From Synergistaceae bacterium (GTDB lineage: Bacteria; Synergistota; Synergistia; Synergistales; Aminobacteriaceae): a stretch of 53,553 bases of DNA. Below, one piece after another: positions 7,082 to 16,193 of this stretch (positions within the stretch are counted from its first letter, which is position 1; every line of letters begins with the position of its first letter). The notes beneath the pieces are model-generated. The model was not told the DNA's origin and ran no database searches. It was given only the letters and a program-made list of their open reading frames with translations. The translations under genes were made by a program, and so were the position numbers. Location: positions 1-53,553 of the forward strand of contig JAFSJJ010000026.1 of the NCBI GenBank assembly GCA_017439345.1, written 5' to 3'.

Positions 7082-8244
7082 TGTGTCAGTGCAGTCGCTG
7101 AATATTTTCTGGTCATTGCGTGAGTCATCCTGTCAATAAGTTCCTGAGCCTGAGGAATATTATTAGGATCTTCTATGCTTTCCATGACGTTAAGGACGGT
7201 TACGCGCAAAAATTCTTCAAACGTAGGGCACAAAGCATTAACTAAAGAAATGAATCTCTCAACAGCTGTCTCTGCGTCTCGTGCCTGACATTCTGATAAC
7301 ACGATTAATAACTGGAATTCGCCGGTCTGAATAACTGTATCAGTCTGTCTTGTCTCTTTCTTGACTCTTTCACAGTAAGCTCTAAACGGTCTTATATACT
7401 TTTCCATGTCCTCATCGGGTAAAAGCTGAGGGAACACTATGCGAATCATTATTGCGCTGACCGGATGACCGTAACGCCCTGCCCTGTAGAGTTCATCTGA
7501 TATTCTTGCAAAGCCGTAATTGTACGTGTGCAGTTTAGTATCAGGGTCAATGAATTGAATATCATGTCCTGCTTCTGTGCCTTCTGCTTCTGGAGTCTCT
7601 GCACCTTCTGAGCCTACAGGAAGTCCTTTAGGGTTAAGCTCGAAATAGAATCTATGACCGTTATCAATGCTTTTGCGTTCGATGTCCCAGATCTTCTCGT
7701 TAATTTCTGCTGTCTTGGCCACAGGACTGAACCATTCTGAAATATTTTTTCCCATGATGTCGGCTAACTCGATATTCAGAAGGCTTAGCATGTCCTCAGA
7801 GAAATTTAATATTGCTCCGGTCTCGTCAGTTATAACGAAATTTAACGGGAGTCTTCTCATGTCGTTTTCTACTTCTTTGACGACTACTTTATATTTATCG
7901 AGCTGAGTCTGATTATATGCAACTACAAGAGCCGCCGCCCCGCAAACTGCTAATAACACTCCCAGCCATTGGAACATTCTAGCCCCGTAAACTATAGCCA
8001 TAGGACATAAGATAATTCCCTGTGCCACTGCCTGAAGTGATGGAAGTCCGACAGTGAAGCCGTTAGTGATAAACATTCCGTAGAGAAAGCTCAAGATGAT
8101 AAACAACAGCCATACGAGTCCCCATATCGCTAAGTCAACCTCGCCTACGATAGAACCTGCACCCATTGAGCGGGCAAGCATTATCGTCAATATCGAGACT
8201 ACAGGGGGAAGAGTTACCCATTTGAGAAAGTTATTTTGTCCCAT
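7078..8244 (-). CDS. Membrane PAS protein with degenerate GGDEF domain
   Basis: The 388 residues hold about four membrane helices (12-110), a PAS-like domain (about 133-215; NFVITDETGAILNFSEDM), a short Glu/Ala-rich linker and a C-terminal domain laid out like GGDEF (about 235-385). In the expected catalytic position the sequence is TVIQTGEFQLLIVL (residues 303-316), so GGDEF is reduced to QTGEF. Diguanylate cyclase activity is therefore unlikely; a binding or signalling role is inferred. It overlaps the permease gene (ATGA) and the DUF4139 gene (14 bases), placing it in the envelope operon. Domain calls are by eye. Confidence 0.7.
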   Translation of the reverse strand: MGQNNFLKWVTLPPVVSILTIMLARSMGAGSIVGEVDLAIWGLVWLLFIILSFLYGMFITNGFTVGLPSLQAVAQGIILCPMAIVYGARMFQWLGVLLAVCGAAALVVAYNQTQLDKYKVVVKEVENDMRRLPLNFVITDETGAILNFSEDMLSLLNIELADIMGKNISEWFSPVAKTAEINEKIWDIERKSIDNGHRFYFELNPKGLPVGSEGAETPEAEGTEAGHDIQFIDPDTKLHTYNYGFARISDELYRAGRYGHPVSAIMIRIVFPQLLPDEDMEKYIRPFRAYCERVKKETRQTDTVIQTGEFQLLIVLSECQARDAETAVERFISLVNALCPTFEEFLRVTVLNVMESIEDPNNIPQAQELIDRMTHAMTRKYSATALTQ

Positions 8245-9841
8245 AACTCAGTTCTTCTCCTGAAGGGTAGCTCAAGACATAGTCAACGATGATATTAACT
8301 GTCTCTCCTGATGGTACTTCAACTTTCCAGGTGTATCTATTCTCGTTGTCTTTCTCTTTCTGGACAGGTTCAATGCGCTTGACTTCTAGCTTGATTTTCT
8401 CATCTGTAGGAATTGGCAGCCTGTCTCTGACTGTGATTAATCTTGACTCGCTAGTCCCGTTAGTGATTTCGAGTTTATAGCCGCTGGTCTGGACTCCGCT
8501 GAACCATGAGACTCCTGTCTTGCCTATGAGAGATTCTTTCTTAATCGTAATTTGTTCGATATATCCGAATGGAATTCTGCGCTGGCCTTCTCCGTATTCT
8601 CTGAGATAGATTTTCCCTGAAGCGTGATTGTCTACTCTGAGTTCGCAGTCTCCTGGTATTAAGTGCTCGTTGTCGTCTGCCATGTTAGCGATGATCCATG
8701 CGTTATTTCTCTGTTCTGGAATTAACACGATGTCAGGGGAACTCTTGAGGATTAATGCTTCTTTCCTGATGACTTCAAACTCTGACTCTTTGCCGTCTCC
8801 TGTAATTAAGCCTTTGATAGTGATGCTTCTGTCTGAAAGGGTCTCGGTCATCGTTGCAATTTCCGGAGCTTCAGGAGCTTCTTCCATCATCATAGTATCT
8901 TCGTCAGCTTCTTCCGTTGGAACTGGAACTGCCCTATCAGCATACATAGCGGCTTCTTTGCGTGCTGATCTGTACATGTTGTTATTGCGCGAATATCTAA
9001 CGTTAGGAAGTGAACCCACTGCCTGCTCTTTTGGTTTAATGCCTACTGTTAGAGCCTTTAATTCAGGAGTCGTAATGCTCTCATCTGGAGTCTTTGTGTG
9101 AAGAGTTATCGTGCCGTCATATTCGAGTCCTGTTTTCTGAGAAGCCCGAATGTACATTTTTACGTCAATATTTCCCGTCTTGCTGTCAAGGTTCATGATA
9201 TAGCCAGGCTTCCATGCTGCTGAAGTTGTGAATGCCTCGAACGTTACAGGTTTATCTGCCTTGCCCGATATGACTAGATAACTTGTTTCGCCTCTAGGTC
9301 TTCTTGATGTAAGCTCATTGCGCAGCATAGTTAATTTCTCTTTCTCTCTGTTAATCTGAATCTTTATGTCTGCAAGTTCATTCTCAGTGCTGAGTCTGAT
9401 CTCCTGAGCCTCCCTGATAAATCTTAATAACTCTTCAGGCTTTGACTTATCGGGAACGCTTTTATTGAGCAGTTCAAGGGTCTGTTCAAGTGAAATTTTT
9501 CTTGCGTTGAGTTCGTCAACTATTTTTGCCTGAACTTCTACTTGATTATTGAGTTCTTGAAGACCTTCCGGAATCCATCGAGTTCGTGAAAGACTCTCAA
9601 CTTTTATATTTCCCCTGACTGCTTCAGGATTGATTAACCTGATCGAGTCAGCTTTGAAAGCTCCGGGTAATACTGTCTCGAAAGTGTTATCTTCGTCCGG
9701 CTTGACTGTGAAGAAAAATTTTGCCCCCGAAGGAAAGAATTCAAGACCTGTTATATTGGCCGCGTAGTTGTCGGGAAGCTCAAACGCAAACGATGAGCCT
9801 GCAAATGCTATAGTGAACAACAATGCTAACAACGTCTTCAT
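8231..9841 (-). CDS. Secreted DUF4139 domain protein (mucoidy inhibitor A-like)
   Basis: A 536-residue exported protein with a signal peptide (about 1-19, ending FAGSSFAFELP). An N-terminal domain is followed by a long coiled coil (about 75-170, rich in Glu, Lys, Leu), then a DUF4139 beta domain that includes a YLVISGKADKP segment and the closing VPSGETVNIIVDYVLSYP. An acidic Met/Glu insert (TMMMEEAPEAPE) sits near residue 315. Proteins of this family are periplasmic or surface-associated with no agreed function. It is the first gene of the long minus-strand operon and its promoter should lie in the gap before fliE. Confidence 0.75.
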   Translation of the reverse strand: MKTLLALLFTIAFAGSSFAFELPDNYAANITGLEFFPSGAKFFFTVKPDEDNTFETVLPGAFKADSIRLINPEAVRGNIKVESLSRTRWIPEGLQELNNQVEVQAKIVDELNARKISLEQTLELLNKSVPDKSKPEELLRFIREAQEIRLSTENELADIKIQINREKEKLTMLRNELTSRRPRGETSYLVISGKADKPVTFEAFTTSAAWKPGYIMNLDSKTGNIDVKMYIRASQKTGLEYDGTITLHTKTPDESITTPELKALTVGIKPKEQAVGSLPNVRYSRNNNMYRSARKEAAMYADRAVPVPTEEADEDTMMMEEAPEAPEIATMTETLSDRSITIKGLITGDGKESEFEVIRKEALILKSSPDIVLIPEQRNNAWIIANMADDNEHLIPGDCELRVDNHASGKIYLREYGEGQRRIPFGYIEQITIKKESLIGKTGVSWFSGVQTSGYKLEITNGTSESRLITVRDRLPIPTDEKIKLEVKRIEPVQKEKDNENRYTWKVEVPSGETVNIIVDYVLSYPSGEELSYGTK

Positions 9842-10018
9842 AATTAATAAATCTCCTCTCGTAAAATATCGCGATATTAATATTATCTACAGAGTTTGCC
9901 TAAAAGTTGCAAGCTGCAAAGAAGTCCGGGTCCGTAATATTATTTGCGTATTTCTCCGGATTTAATGCAGGTTTCCTGTTATGTAATGCTGCCATGTATA
10001 ACTAAGACTCCTTTCAAG

Positions 10019-10032
10019 TTATAACGTTATAA
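10019..10032. promoter_or_regulatory. Perfect 14-base palindrome, candidate operator upstream of the flagellar operon
   Basis: TTATAACGTTATAA is an exact palindrome in the divergent gap. It overlaps TAAAGTTT (10030-10037), which equals the -35 half of the classical flagellar sigma-28 consensus. The matching -10 half is poor: GCCTCGTAA begins at 10053, about four bases too far. A regulator-binding site is possible but unproven; chance is not excluded in AT-rich DNA. Confidence 0.3.
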
Positions 10033-10257
10033 AGTTTGTGTGTATAAAGAACGCCTCGTAAATTTTGAAATATTATAGTGTATAATGAAAAATATTTTGC
10101 GCGCCTGCTTTATTATTTTGCACGAAAAATTTTTGTGATATTTATTTATAGCCTGTAAAAATTAAAGCATTATGGGTGTAAAATTAGCGTATTAAACGTG
10201 AAAAAATTATAAAGGGCGAAAGATTTTACAACTGGGACATGAAAGCAGGAGGCATTA

Positions 10258-10299
10258 ATGAACCGGCTTCCCTCGCACTATTATCAAGATATAAATTAA
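10258..10299 (+). CDS. Possible leader peptide upstream of fliE (13 residues)
   Basis: AGGAGG at 10247-10252 stands five bases before ATG 10258, which opens MNRLPSHYYQDIN and a TAA stop. The ribosome site is better than that of most annotated genes here. It ends 64 bases before the fliE ATG. A similar short ORF (MNRTPAGVI) precedes flgE at 19767. It may be a leader peptide, a remnant or chance. Confidence 0.3.
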   Translation: MNRLPSHYYQDIN

Positions 10300-10363
10300 A
10301 TAAAGCATATCGACGGAGCGAAAATTATAAATAAATTATCTGACCGGGAGGACTTTGTTATTT

Positions 10364-10705
10364 ATGGATCGCAGTCTATTAATAAATTTATCTCAAGTAT
10401 ACGGGCAAAACGGAACTCATGAACTGACCCGCAGTGTATATAATACTCATACAACACCCCCTAAAGAAAATCATAATGCTCTGGGCTTATCATTTGAAGA
10501 TATGCTGAACGACTCGCTTAAAAAAGTAAATAATCTTCAGCTCGATGCAGAAAAGAAAATTCGTGATTTGGCAATCGGCGACGTTGATGACATTTCCGAA
10601 GTCGTGCTTGCTACGTCAAGGGCAGATACAGCTTTGAGACTCGTTATGGAACTGCGCAACAAATTTCTTGATGCTTATCAGGCTTTATCAAGAATTACGG
10701 GTTAA
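10364..10705 (+). CDS. fliE: Flagellar hook-basal body protein FliE
   Basis: FliE links the MS ring to the proximal rod. The 113-residue protein has the typical C-terminal half: SFEDMLNDSLKKVNNLQ, then DVDDISEVVLATSRADTALR and a closing ELRNKFLDAYQALSRI. I start at ATG 10364, 11 bases after GGGAGGA. A TTG at 10355 would be only two bases from that site. It is the first gene of the flagellar operon, followed 13 bases later by fliF. flgB and flgC, which often precede fliE, are not in the window. Confidence 0.93.
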   Translation: MDRSLLINLSQVYGQNGTHELTRSVYNTHTTPPKENHNALGLSFEDMLNDSLKKVNNLQLDAEKKIRDLAIGDVDDISEVVLATSRADTALRLVMELRNKFLDAYQALSRITG

Positions 10706-10718
10706 TAAATAAATCATC

Positions 10719-12296
10719 ATGGATACTTTAAGACGCTGGGGAGCCTCGTTTTTAACCTTCTGGGCCGCGCTGAAACTCTGGCAGAGAGCGTCAATACTCT
10801 TAGCAATCTTAGTAGTTCTCGGAGGTCTTGGAGCGTTAATCTTCATGACCGGCAAGACTAATTACGAGCCGTTATATGCAGGCCTCGAAGTCGAAGATCA
10901 GGCCGCTATAGTTGATTATCTGCGTGAACATAATATCTCATACAGATTAGATCCCAAATCGAACGCTATATTAATGCCCGGAAATGCAGTTTACGAGACT
11001 AGATTAACACTTGCTCAAATGGGTTTGCCAAAGGGAGGCACTACAGGCTTTGAAGTGTTTGATAAAAGCGAAATGGGAATGAGCGAATTTCAGCAGAGAA
11101 TAGCCTACATGAGAGCCATTGAAGGTGAACTCGCACGCACGATTTCACAGATGGCTCAAGTAGAGAATGCAAGAGTCAGCGTCGTAATTCCCGAGCAGAG
11201 ATTATTTCTCGAACAGCAGAAGCCTTCTACAGCTTCAGTATTATTAAGACTAAGACAGGGAACTACATTAGGGCCGACTCAGGTTAAATCTATAATTCAC
11301 TTAGTCGCACACAGCGTTGACGGTCTTGAACCTGATTCAGTAACTGTTGTAGATACTAACGGCAGAATTTTATCTGATATGGTCTCGGACAGCATGATTA
11401 TGTACAATCCCGACGGCTCTAATGTCGTAACGAGTGTTCAAAGAGAGTTAGAACGCCAGCACGAACGCGAACTTGAGAATAAAGTCCGAATGATGTTAGA
11501 GCAGGTATTCGGCCCCGGCAGTGCAGTTGTAAGAGTCAAAGTTGATCTTGATTTCGACAAGAAGACAAGCTCATACGTTGAATATAGTCCCAATCCTGAG
11601 ACAGGCACAGGAGTCCCCAGAAGCAATGAACGCATGGAAGAGAGCTATACAGGTCAGGGGAATCCAGTCAACGGCAACCCAGGAACTACGACTAACATAC
11701 CCGGTTACGCTATAAATTCTACGACGATAGAGAGCGAATATAATAAATCGAACTCGACGACAAATTACGAGATTACGACAAGGAAGGGCGATCAGGTCGT
11801 AACGCCCGGAGGCATAAAGAGATTAACGGCTTCAGTATTAATCGATGACAGAAATAATAATATTACCAGTGAGAGACTCGAGGCATTAGAAGAGATAATT
11901 CAATCTGCAATAGGCTTTAGTTCTCAAAGGGGCGACAGTCTTGTTGTAAGGGCTATGAGGTTCTCGACTACATTTGCTGACAATATGGCAGAGCAGCTCA
12001 GGCAGGAGAGAATGTGGAAGATTATTTCAGGTTCGATAGCAGCATTCTTTGTGTTGTTGTTATTGCTTGGCGGGTTGTTCTGGTGGTGGAGAATGAAGAA
12101 GGCAAGACTCGCAGTTCAGGAGATCGAAGCAGAGGGGCGAAAAGTTCCTACGATTCAGGAAATGCTGACTTCTCCGGATTTATTAGCGTTTCAGGGTGAA
12201 ATGGCAGTGTTAGAAGAGCAGCTCAAGGCATACGCTAAGAATCACCCGGACGAGATTGCGACTCTCGTTAATGAATGGCTCTCAATGGATAATTAA
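10719..12296 (+). CDS. fliF: Flagellar MS-ring protein FliF
   Basis: The 525-residue protein builds the membrane ring on which the export apparatus and switch assemble. It has a transmembrane helix at about 24-44, the ring-building motifs (YEPLYAGLEVEDQAAIVDYL and VSVVIPEQRLF), a Ser/Asn/Thr-rich disordered stretch near 300-350, a second helix near 438-458 and a C-terminal tail that binds FliG. Length and order agree with the family. The next gene, fliG, starts 24 bases later, as expected for stoichiometric partners. Confidence 0.97.
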   Translation: MDTLRRWGASFLTFWAALKLWQRASILLAILVVLGGLGALIFMTGKTNYEPLYAGLEVEDQAAIVDYLREHNISYRLDPKSNAILMPGNAVYETRLTLAQMGLPKGGTTGFEVFDKSEMGMSEFQQRIAYMRAIEGELARTISQMAQVENARVSVVIPEQRLFLEQQKPSTASVLLRLRQGTTLGPTQVKSIIHLVAHSVDGLEPDSVTVVDTNGRILSDMVSDSMIMYNPDGSNVVTSVQRELERQHERELENKVRMMLEQVFGPGSAVVRVKVDLDFDKKTSSYVEYSPNPETGTGVPRSNERMEESYTGQGNPVNGNPGTTTNIPGYAINSTTIESEYNKSNSTTNYEITTRKGDQVVTPGGIKRLTASVLIDDRNNNITSERLEALEEIIQSAIGFSSQRGDSLVVRAMRFSTTFADNMAEQLRQERMWKIISGSIAAFFVLLLLLGGLFWWWRMKKARLAVQEIEAEGRKVPTIQEMLTSPDLLAFQGEMAVLEEQLKAYAKNHPDEIATLVNEWLSMDN

Positions 12297-12320
12297 TTAA
12301 TAAGCAGAGGAGTTAATAAC

Positions 12321-13358
12321 ATGCCCAAAGAAGAAGGCGGCGGCAGTTCAGGAGCAGCAAAGGGACTTACAGGACGTGAGAAAATAGCGGTCTTGATGGT
12401 CTCGCTTGGGAGTGAAATAGCTCCTGAAGTATATAAAAAGCTCGATGATGCTACGATTGAGCTTATTACACTTGAGATAGCAAACTTAAGAAAGGTAACG
12501 CCTGACGTGAAGCTGACTGTGTTGAAAGAGGCACAGGAAATCTTAATGGCTCGTGAGTTCATGGCCCGCGGAGGAGTCGAATACGCAAGAGACGTTCTCG
12601 AGAAGGCACTAGGCCCGGAGAGAGCGCAGAGTCTGTTAGCTCGAATCACAGCAAGCCTTCAGGTCAAGCCGTTTGATTTCATGAGACATACAGATGCAGG
12701 ACAGATATTAGGCTTTATTCAGAACGAACACCCGCAGACTATTGCATTAATTCTCTCGTATTTAGAGCCTACTCAGGCAGCAATGATTCTTTCAGGACTT
12801 AACCCGATTTTGCAGGCCGACGTTACTAAAAGAATCGCTAACATGGACAGAATTACTCCGGAAGTATTAAGGGAGGTTGAAAGGGTGTTAGAGCGCAAGT
12901 TAAGTACAGTAATGGGTCAGGACTTCACCGTTGCAGGAGGTATTGATGCAGTCGTTGCAATCGTAAACAGTACGGACAGAGCGACTGAACGCAACATAAT
13001 GGAATATCTTGAAGAGAATGATCCGGAATTAGCAGAAGAAATCAAGAAAAGATTATTCGTGTTTGAAGACAGCATGAGACTTGATGATAGATCCTTGCAG
13101 AGAGTGTTACGCGAAGTTGACCTTAAGGAGCTTAGTTTGGCACTCAAGGGAGCAACAGAAGACCTCAAGACGAAATACTTCAAGAACATGTCAAAGCGTG
13201 CAGCCGAAATGTTACAGGAAGATATGGACTTCATGGGACCTGTACGTGTCAAGGACGTAGAAGAAGCTCAGCAGAAAGTCGTCAACGTAATCCGCAGCTT
13301 GGAAGAGCAGGGCGAAATAGTCATTGCGTCCGGCGGAGGAGACGATATGATTGTCTAA
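12321..13358 (+). CDS. fliG: Flagellar motor switch protein FliG
   Basis: FliG couples the stator to the rotor and sets rotation direction. The 345 residues include the N-terminal FliF-binding domain (KIAVLMVSLGSE at about 21-32), the middle domain with the conserved EHPQT (136-140) and the C-terminal charged-ridge domain (about 240-330, EVDLKELSLALKGA). A Gly/Ser-rich extension precedes the first helix. Its end overlaps the fliH start. Confidence 0.97.
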   Translation: MPKEEGGGSSGAAKGLTGREKIAVLMVSLGSEIAPEVYKKLDDATIELITLEIANLRKVTPDVKLTVLKEAQEILMAREFMARGGVEYARDVLEKALGPERAQSLLARITASLQVKPFDFMRHTDAGQILGFIQNEHPQTIALILSYLEPTQAAMILSGLNPILQADVTKRIANMDRITPEVLREVERVLERKLSTVMGQDFTVAGGIDAVVAIVNSTDRATERNIMEYLEENDPELAEEIKKRLFVFEDSMRLDDRSLQRVLREVDLKELSLALKGATEDLKTKYFKNMSKRAAEMLQEDMDFMGPVRVKDVEEAQQKVVNVIRSLEEQGEIVIASGGGDDMIV

Positions 13359-14295
13359 TAATCTTGCTCATCAGCGGGTCTTGAGGACAGTTAGATTACT
13401 CCCTCAGGCAGTGAAAATAGGCATTCTCGAGAGCGAAATCAAGCAGGAAGGCACTAAACCCGAACTTAAGCCCGGCAGACTCGATAAATCACAAAGCGAA
13501 CGCGACAGGACTCCTGAAGTTCAAGTCCGTATGCCAGAGCCTAATCATTCTAAGGAAATCGAGGAGTTATCGGCTCAAATAGTCTCGTTGACAAATAGCT
13601 TAAGCAATGCAGAAGTCGCAAACGCTGAATTATCAGAAGCTAAGGCAAAACTTGACCGGGAAATCGGCGGCATTAAATCAGACTATGAGAATCGCAAACG
13701 AACTCTTGAGGCTGAAGCAAATTCAAACGCTCAGAGAATCGCTGACGAAGCAAGAGAAAAGGCCAAGAAAGACGGCTTTACTCAGGGCTATAGTGAAGGC
13801 ATGACTCAGGCACGGCAGGAAGTCGAACAGGAATATTTAACGAAATTTTCAGGTCTTGCAGGAGTAATTGACACACTAGGCAAAAATTTAGAAGCAAACT
13901 TTGCTGAACTCGTGAAGTTAAATCAACCCAGATTAATACGCGTCTGGACTGAAATGCTAAAACGAATGCTTCACAGGCAGGTAGAGCTTAACCCGGACAC
14001 TATAGACTCAGTACTGAATGATTTATTAGCTATGTTGAGCGACAAGAATCAAGTCTTAATATACGTCTCACCTGATGATCTAAAGCAGCTAGAGGGCAAA
14101 ATGGACACGAAATTTCAGGAGGCTTTGCGCGGAGTCAAGCGTCTTGAGTTGAAATCTGATCCAAATGTTGAGAAGGGCAGCTGCATTATCGAAACAGGAC
14201 TCGGAGTCTATGACGCACGGTGGCGGACTCAAATGAGCCAGGTTGAATCAGTCGTCAATGAAATATTCCAGCAGGTCGGGAAAGAAGATAAGTAA
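13351..14295 (+). CDS. fliH: Flagellar assembly protein FliH
   Basis: FliH regulates the export ATPase FliI. The 314-residue protein shows a charged N-terminal part, a long coiled coil (about 65-160) and a C-terminal FliH/YscL domain (RVWTEMLKRMLHRQVELNP onward). The start is TTG 13351, eight bases inside fliG, supported by GGAGGA ten bases upstream. The gene ends four bases before fliI. Length is above average because of the coiled-coil segment. Confidence 0.88.
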   Translation: MSNNLAHQRVLRTVRLLPQAVKIGILESEIKQEGTKPELKPGRLDKSQSERDRTPEVQVRMPEPNHSKEIEELSAQIVSLTNSLSNAEVANAELSEAKAKLDREIGGIKSDYENRKRTLEAEANSNAQRIADEAREKAKKDGFTQGYSEGMTQARQEVEQEYLTKFSGLAGVIDTLGKNLEANFAELVKLNQPRLIRVWTEMLKRMLHRQVELNPDTIDSVLNDLLAMLSDKNQVLIYVSPDDLKQLEGKMDTKFQEALRGVKRLELKSDPNVEKGSCIIETGLGVYDARWRTQMSQVESVVNEIFQQVGKEDK

Positions 14296-14298
14296 ATC

Positions 14299-15723
14299 AT
14301 GAGCAATATAGATTTAGAGCTTGCAGAACCGAATTTATTTCAGTTATTCAGCGTAGACTTATTGCAGAAGCCATTGATAAAAATTAACGGCCGAATTGTT
14401 CAGGTCGTGGGACTCGTTGCAGAGTCTCAAGGCCCGGACGTGAGAGTCGGTGATTTGTGTCATATTTGCTTTAGAGACGGCTCTCACGAACTCGACGCAG
14501 AAGTTGTAGGCTTTCGAGGCGACAGAGTTTTATTAATGCCCTTAGGAGCTTTGCAGGAAGTCGGTCCAGGCTGTGATGTTGTATCGACGAATAGACCCCT
14601 TGAAGTCCCCGTAGGTGAAGCGTTATTAGGCAGGGTTCTTGACGGTCTGGGAAATCCAATCGATGACAAAGGCCCGATAGCAGCAAGTGATTTCTACCCG
14701 TTGTACGCGACTCCCCCTCATCCGTTAAGGCGCAAAATGGTAGATACTCCCCTAAGTGTCGGAGTCAGAGTCGTTGACGGAATGTTGACTCTTGGCAAGG
14801 GACAGCGTATAGGCATATTCGCAGGTTCAGGAGTCGGCAAGAGTACTTTACTGGGAATGATGGCGCGCTACACCACAGCAGACGTTAATGTTATCTCGCT
14901 TGTAGGAGAACGAGGCCGAGAAGTCAGGGAATTCATCGAGCGTGATTTAGGCCCTGAAGGTTTAAAACGTTCGGTCTTAGTAATCGCAACTTCAGATCAG
15001 CCGGCTTTAATCAGACTCAAATCTGCAATGACAGCTACAGCTATAGCCGAATATTTCAGGGATCAGGGTAAAGACGTATTGCTCATGATGGACACTGTAA
15101 CGCGTGTTGCCCGTGCCCAGCGTGAAATAGGTCTTGCAATCGGTGAACCCCCTGCGACTCGAGGCTACACCCCTTCAGTTTTCGAGATGCTGCCGAGATT
15201 ATTAGAGCGTGCCGGAGCCGGTGAAACAGGAAGCATTACAGGAATTTATACGGTCTTAGTTGACGGCGATGATATGAATGAACCTGTTGCGGATACAGTC
15301 AGGGGAATTCTTGATGGTCATATAGTCTTGTCGAGAAAGATTGCAGCTAGAAACTTTTATCCTGCTGTGAGCGTTCTTGACAGCGTGAGTCGTGTTATGC
15401 CTGCTTTAGTATCTCGTGAACATTTGGACTCAGCCGGAAGAGTACGCGATTTATTAGCAACGTATGCAGAATCAGAAGATTTAATTAATATAGGCGCGTA
15501 TAAACCGGGAAGCAACATGCGGGTTGACTGGGCATTAGCTAACATGGAGGAAGTCCGCAAATTTTTATCTCAGAGAGTAGAAGACCCTACCAGCTTTGAG
15601 GAGACTGACTCAAGACTAGCTCATTTAGCACCGTATCCCACAGCACCGGCTCAGACTCAGGAGCAGACACAGACCCAGCAGGCTCAAGCACAGACTCAGA
15701 CTCAGAGACAAGCCAGGAAGTAA
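14299..15723 (+). CDS. fliI: Flagellum-specific ATPase FliI with Gln/Thr-rich tail
   Basis: A 474-residue export ATPase related to F1-beta. The Walker A motif AGSGVGKST lies at about 175-183, Walker B LLMMDTVTR near 257-265, and GERGREV and EPPATRGYTPSVF are family signatures. From about 448 the sequence turns into an unusual tail of Gln, Thr and Ala (QTQEQTQTQQAQAQTQTQ) not found in typical FliI. The tail is encoded by imperfect cagactcag repeats that reappear at the 5' end of fliK. Confidence 0.97.
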   Translation: MSNIDLELAEPNLFQLFSVDLLQKPLIKINGRIVQVVGLVAESQGPDVRVGDLCHICFRDGSHELDAEVVGFRGDRVLLMPLGALQEVGPGCDVVSTNRPLEVPVGEALLGRVLDGLGNPIDDKGPIAASDFYPLYATPPHPLRRKMVDTPLSVGVRVVDGMLTLGKGQRIGIFAGSGVGKSTLLGMMARYTTADVNVISLVGERGREVREFIERDLGPEGLKRSVLVIATSDQPALIRLKSAMTATAIAEYFRDQGKDVLLMMDTVTRVARAQREIGLAIGEPPATRGYTPSVFEMLPRLLERAGAGETGSITGIYTVLVDGDDMNEPVADTVRGILDGHIVLSRKIAARNFYPAVSVLDSVSRVMPALVSREHLDSAGRVRDLLATYAESEDLINIGAYKPGSNMRVDWALANMEEVRKFLSQRVEDPTSFEETDSRLAHLAPYPTAPAQTQEQTQTQQAQAQTQTQRQARK

Positions 15724-15738
15724 AGGAGCAGATTTCAC

Positions 15739-16188
15739 ATGAACGAGAGAATAGCAACTTTCAACCGAATATTAAAGATTCGTGAGGACTTGCGCAAAGA
15801 TGAGCAGGCGGTCTTAGCTTCAGAACGCAATGAAGAACGCGAAGTCTTGAATCAACTCACCAGACTCGAGAACGAGAGGGCTCAGGCAATTAATGACTTC
15901 AGCAGGACAGGGACTCAGGCAGTATCAGCTAATGACTTATGGTTTCAAAGACAGTTCATTGACGCAATAAATACGGATATAATGCACGGCAATCAAGCTC
16001 TCGATGATGTCAGGGCGCGAATCGTTGATACTGAAGCGCGTTTAGTCGAGAAACATAAAGATGTCCGCATAATGGAAACTTATATTGATCACCTGAAAGA
16101 AGCAGATTTTCACGAGCAGCTCAATCTTGAACAGAATGAACTTGATGACGTTGCTACAATGCAGTATTCACGAAAGGAAGCGATTTAA
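15739..16188 (+). CDS. fliJ: Flagellar export chaperone FliJ
   Basis: The 149-residue protein is almost entirely helical and charged, as expected for the FliJ coiled coil that sits in the centre of the FliI ring. It follows fliI by 15 bases. A ribosome site (AAGGAG) lies 11 bases before the ATG. The assignment uses position and fold as much as sequence, because FliJ is poorly conserved. Confidence 0.82.
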   Translation: MNERIATFNRILKIREDLRKDEQAVLASERNEEREVLNQLTRLENERAQAINDFSRTGTQAVSANDLWFQRQFIDAINTDIMHGNQALDDVRARIVDTEARLVEKHKDVRIMETYIDHLKEADFHEQLNLEQNELDDVATMQYSRKEAI

Positions 16189-16193
16189 TAATC

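Larger units (their letters stand above)
9842..10363. other. AT-rich regulatory gap between divergent envelope and flagellar operons
   Basis: This 522-base gap separates the DUF4139 gene (minus) from fliE (plus) and holds no long gene. Visible elements are a 14-base perfect palindrome (10019-10032), TAAAGTTT at 10030-10037, TATAAT at 10081-10086 inside a small inverted repeat (ATTATA gtg TATAAT), an A/T hairpin near 10122-10138 and a short leader ORF with its own ribosome site (10258-10299). The stretch 10212-10275 is richer in G and C than its surroundings and may fold as a leader. Confidence 0.6.

Noticed and set aside
8628-9101. 157-codon plus-strand ORF
   Set aside because: It lies wholly inside the DUF4139 gene on the other strand, has no ribosome site and a low-complexity Ser-rich product.
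10065-10086. TTGAAA with TATAAT as a sigma-70 promoter
   Set aside because: The spacer is only ten bases, too short for a functional pair.
10212-10275. c-di-GMP-I riboswitch before fliE
   Set aside because: Only GGGAC and AAAGC agree; the conserved GCAAACC segment, the P2 arrangement and the closing G-rich element are missing. Kept only as an unidentified leader.
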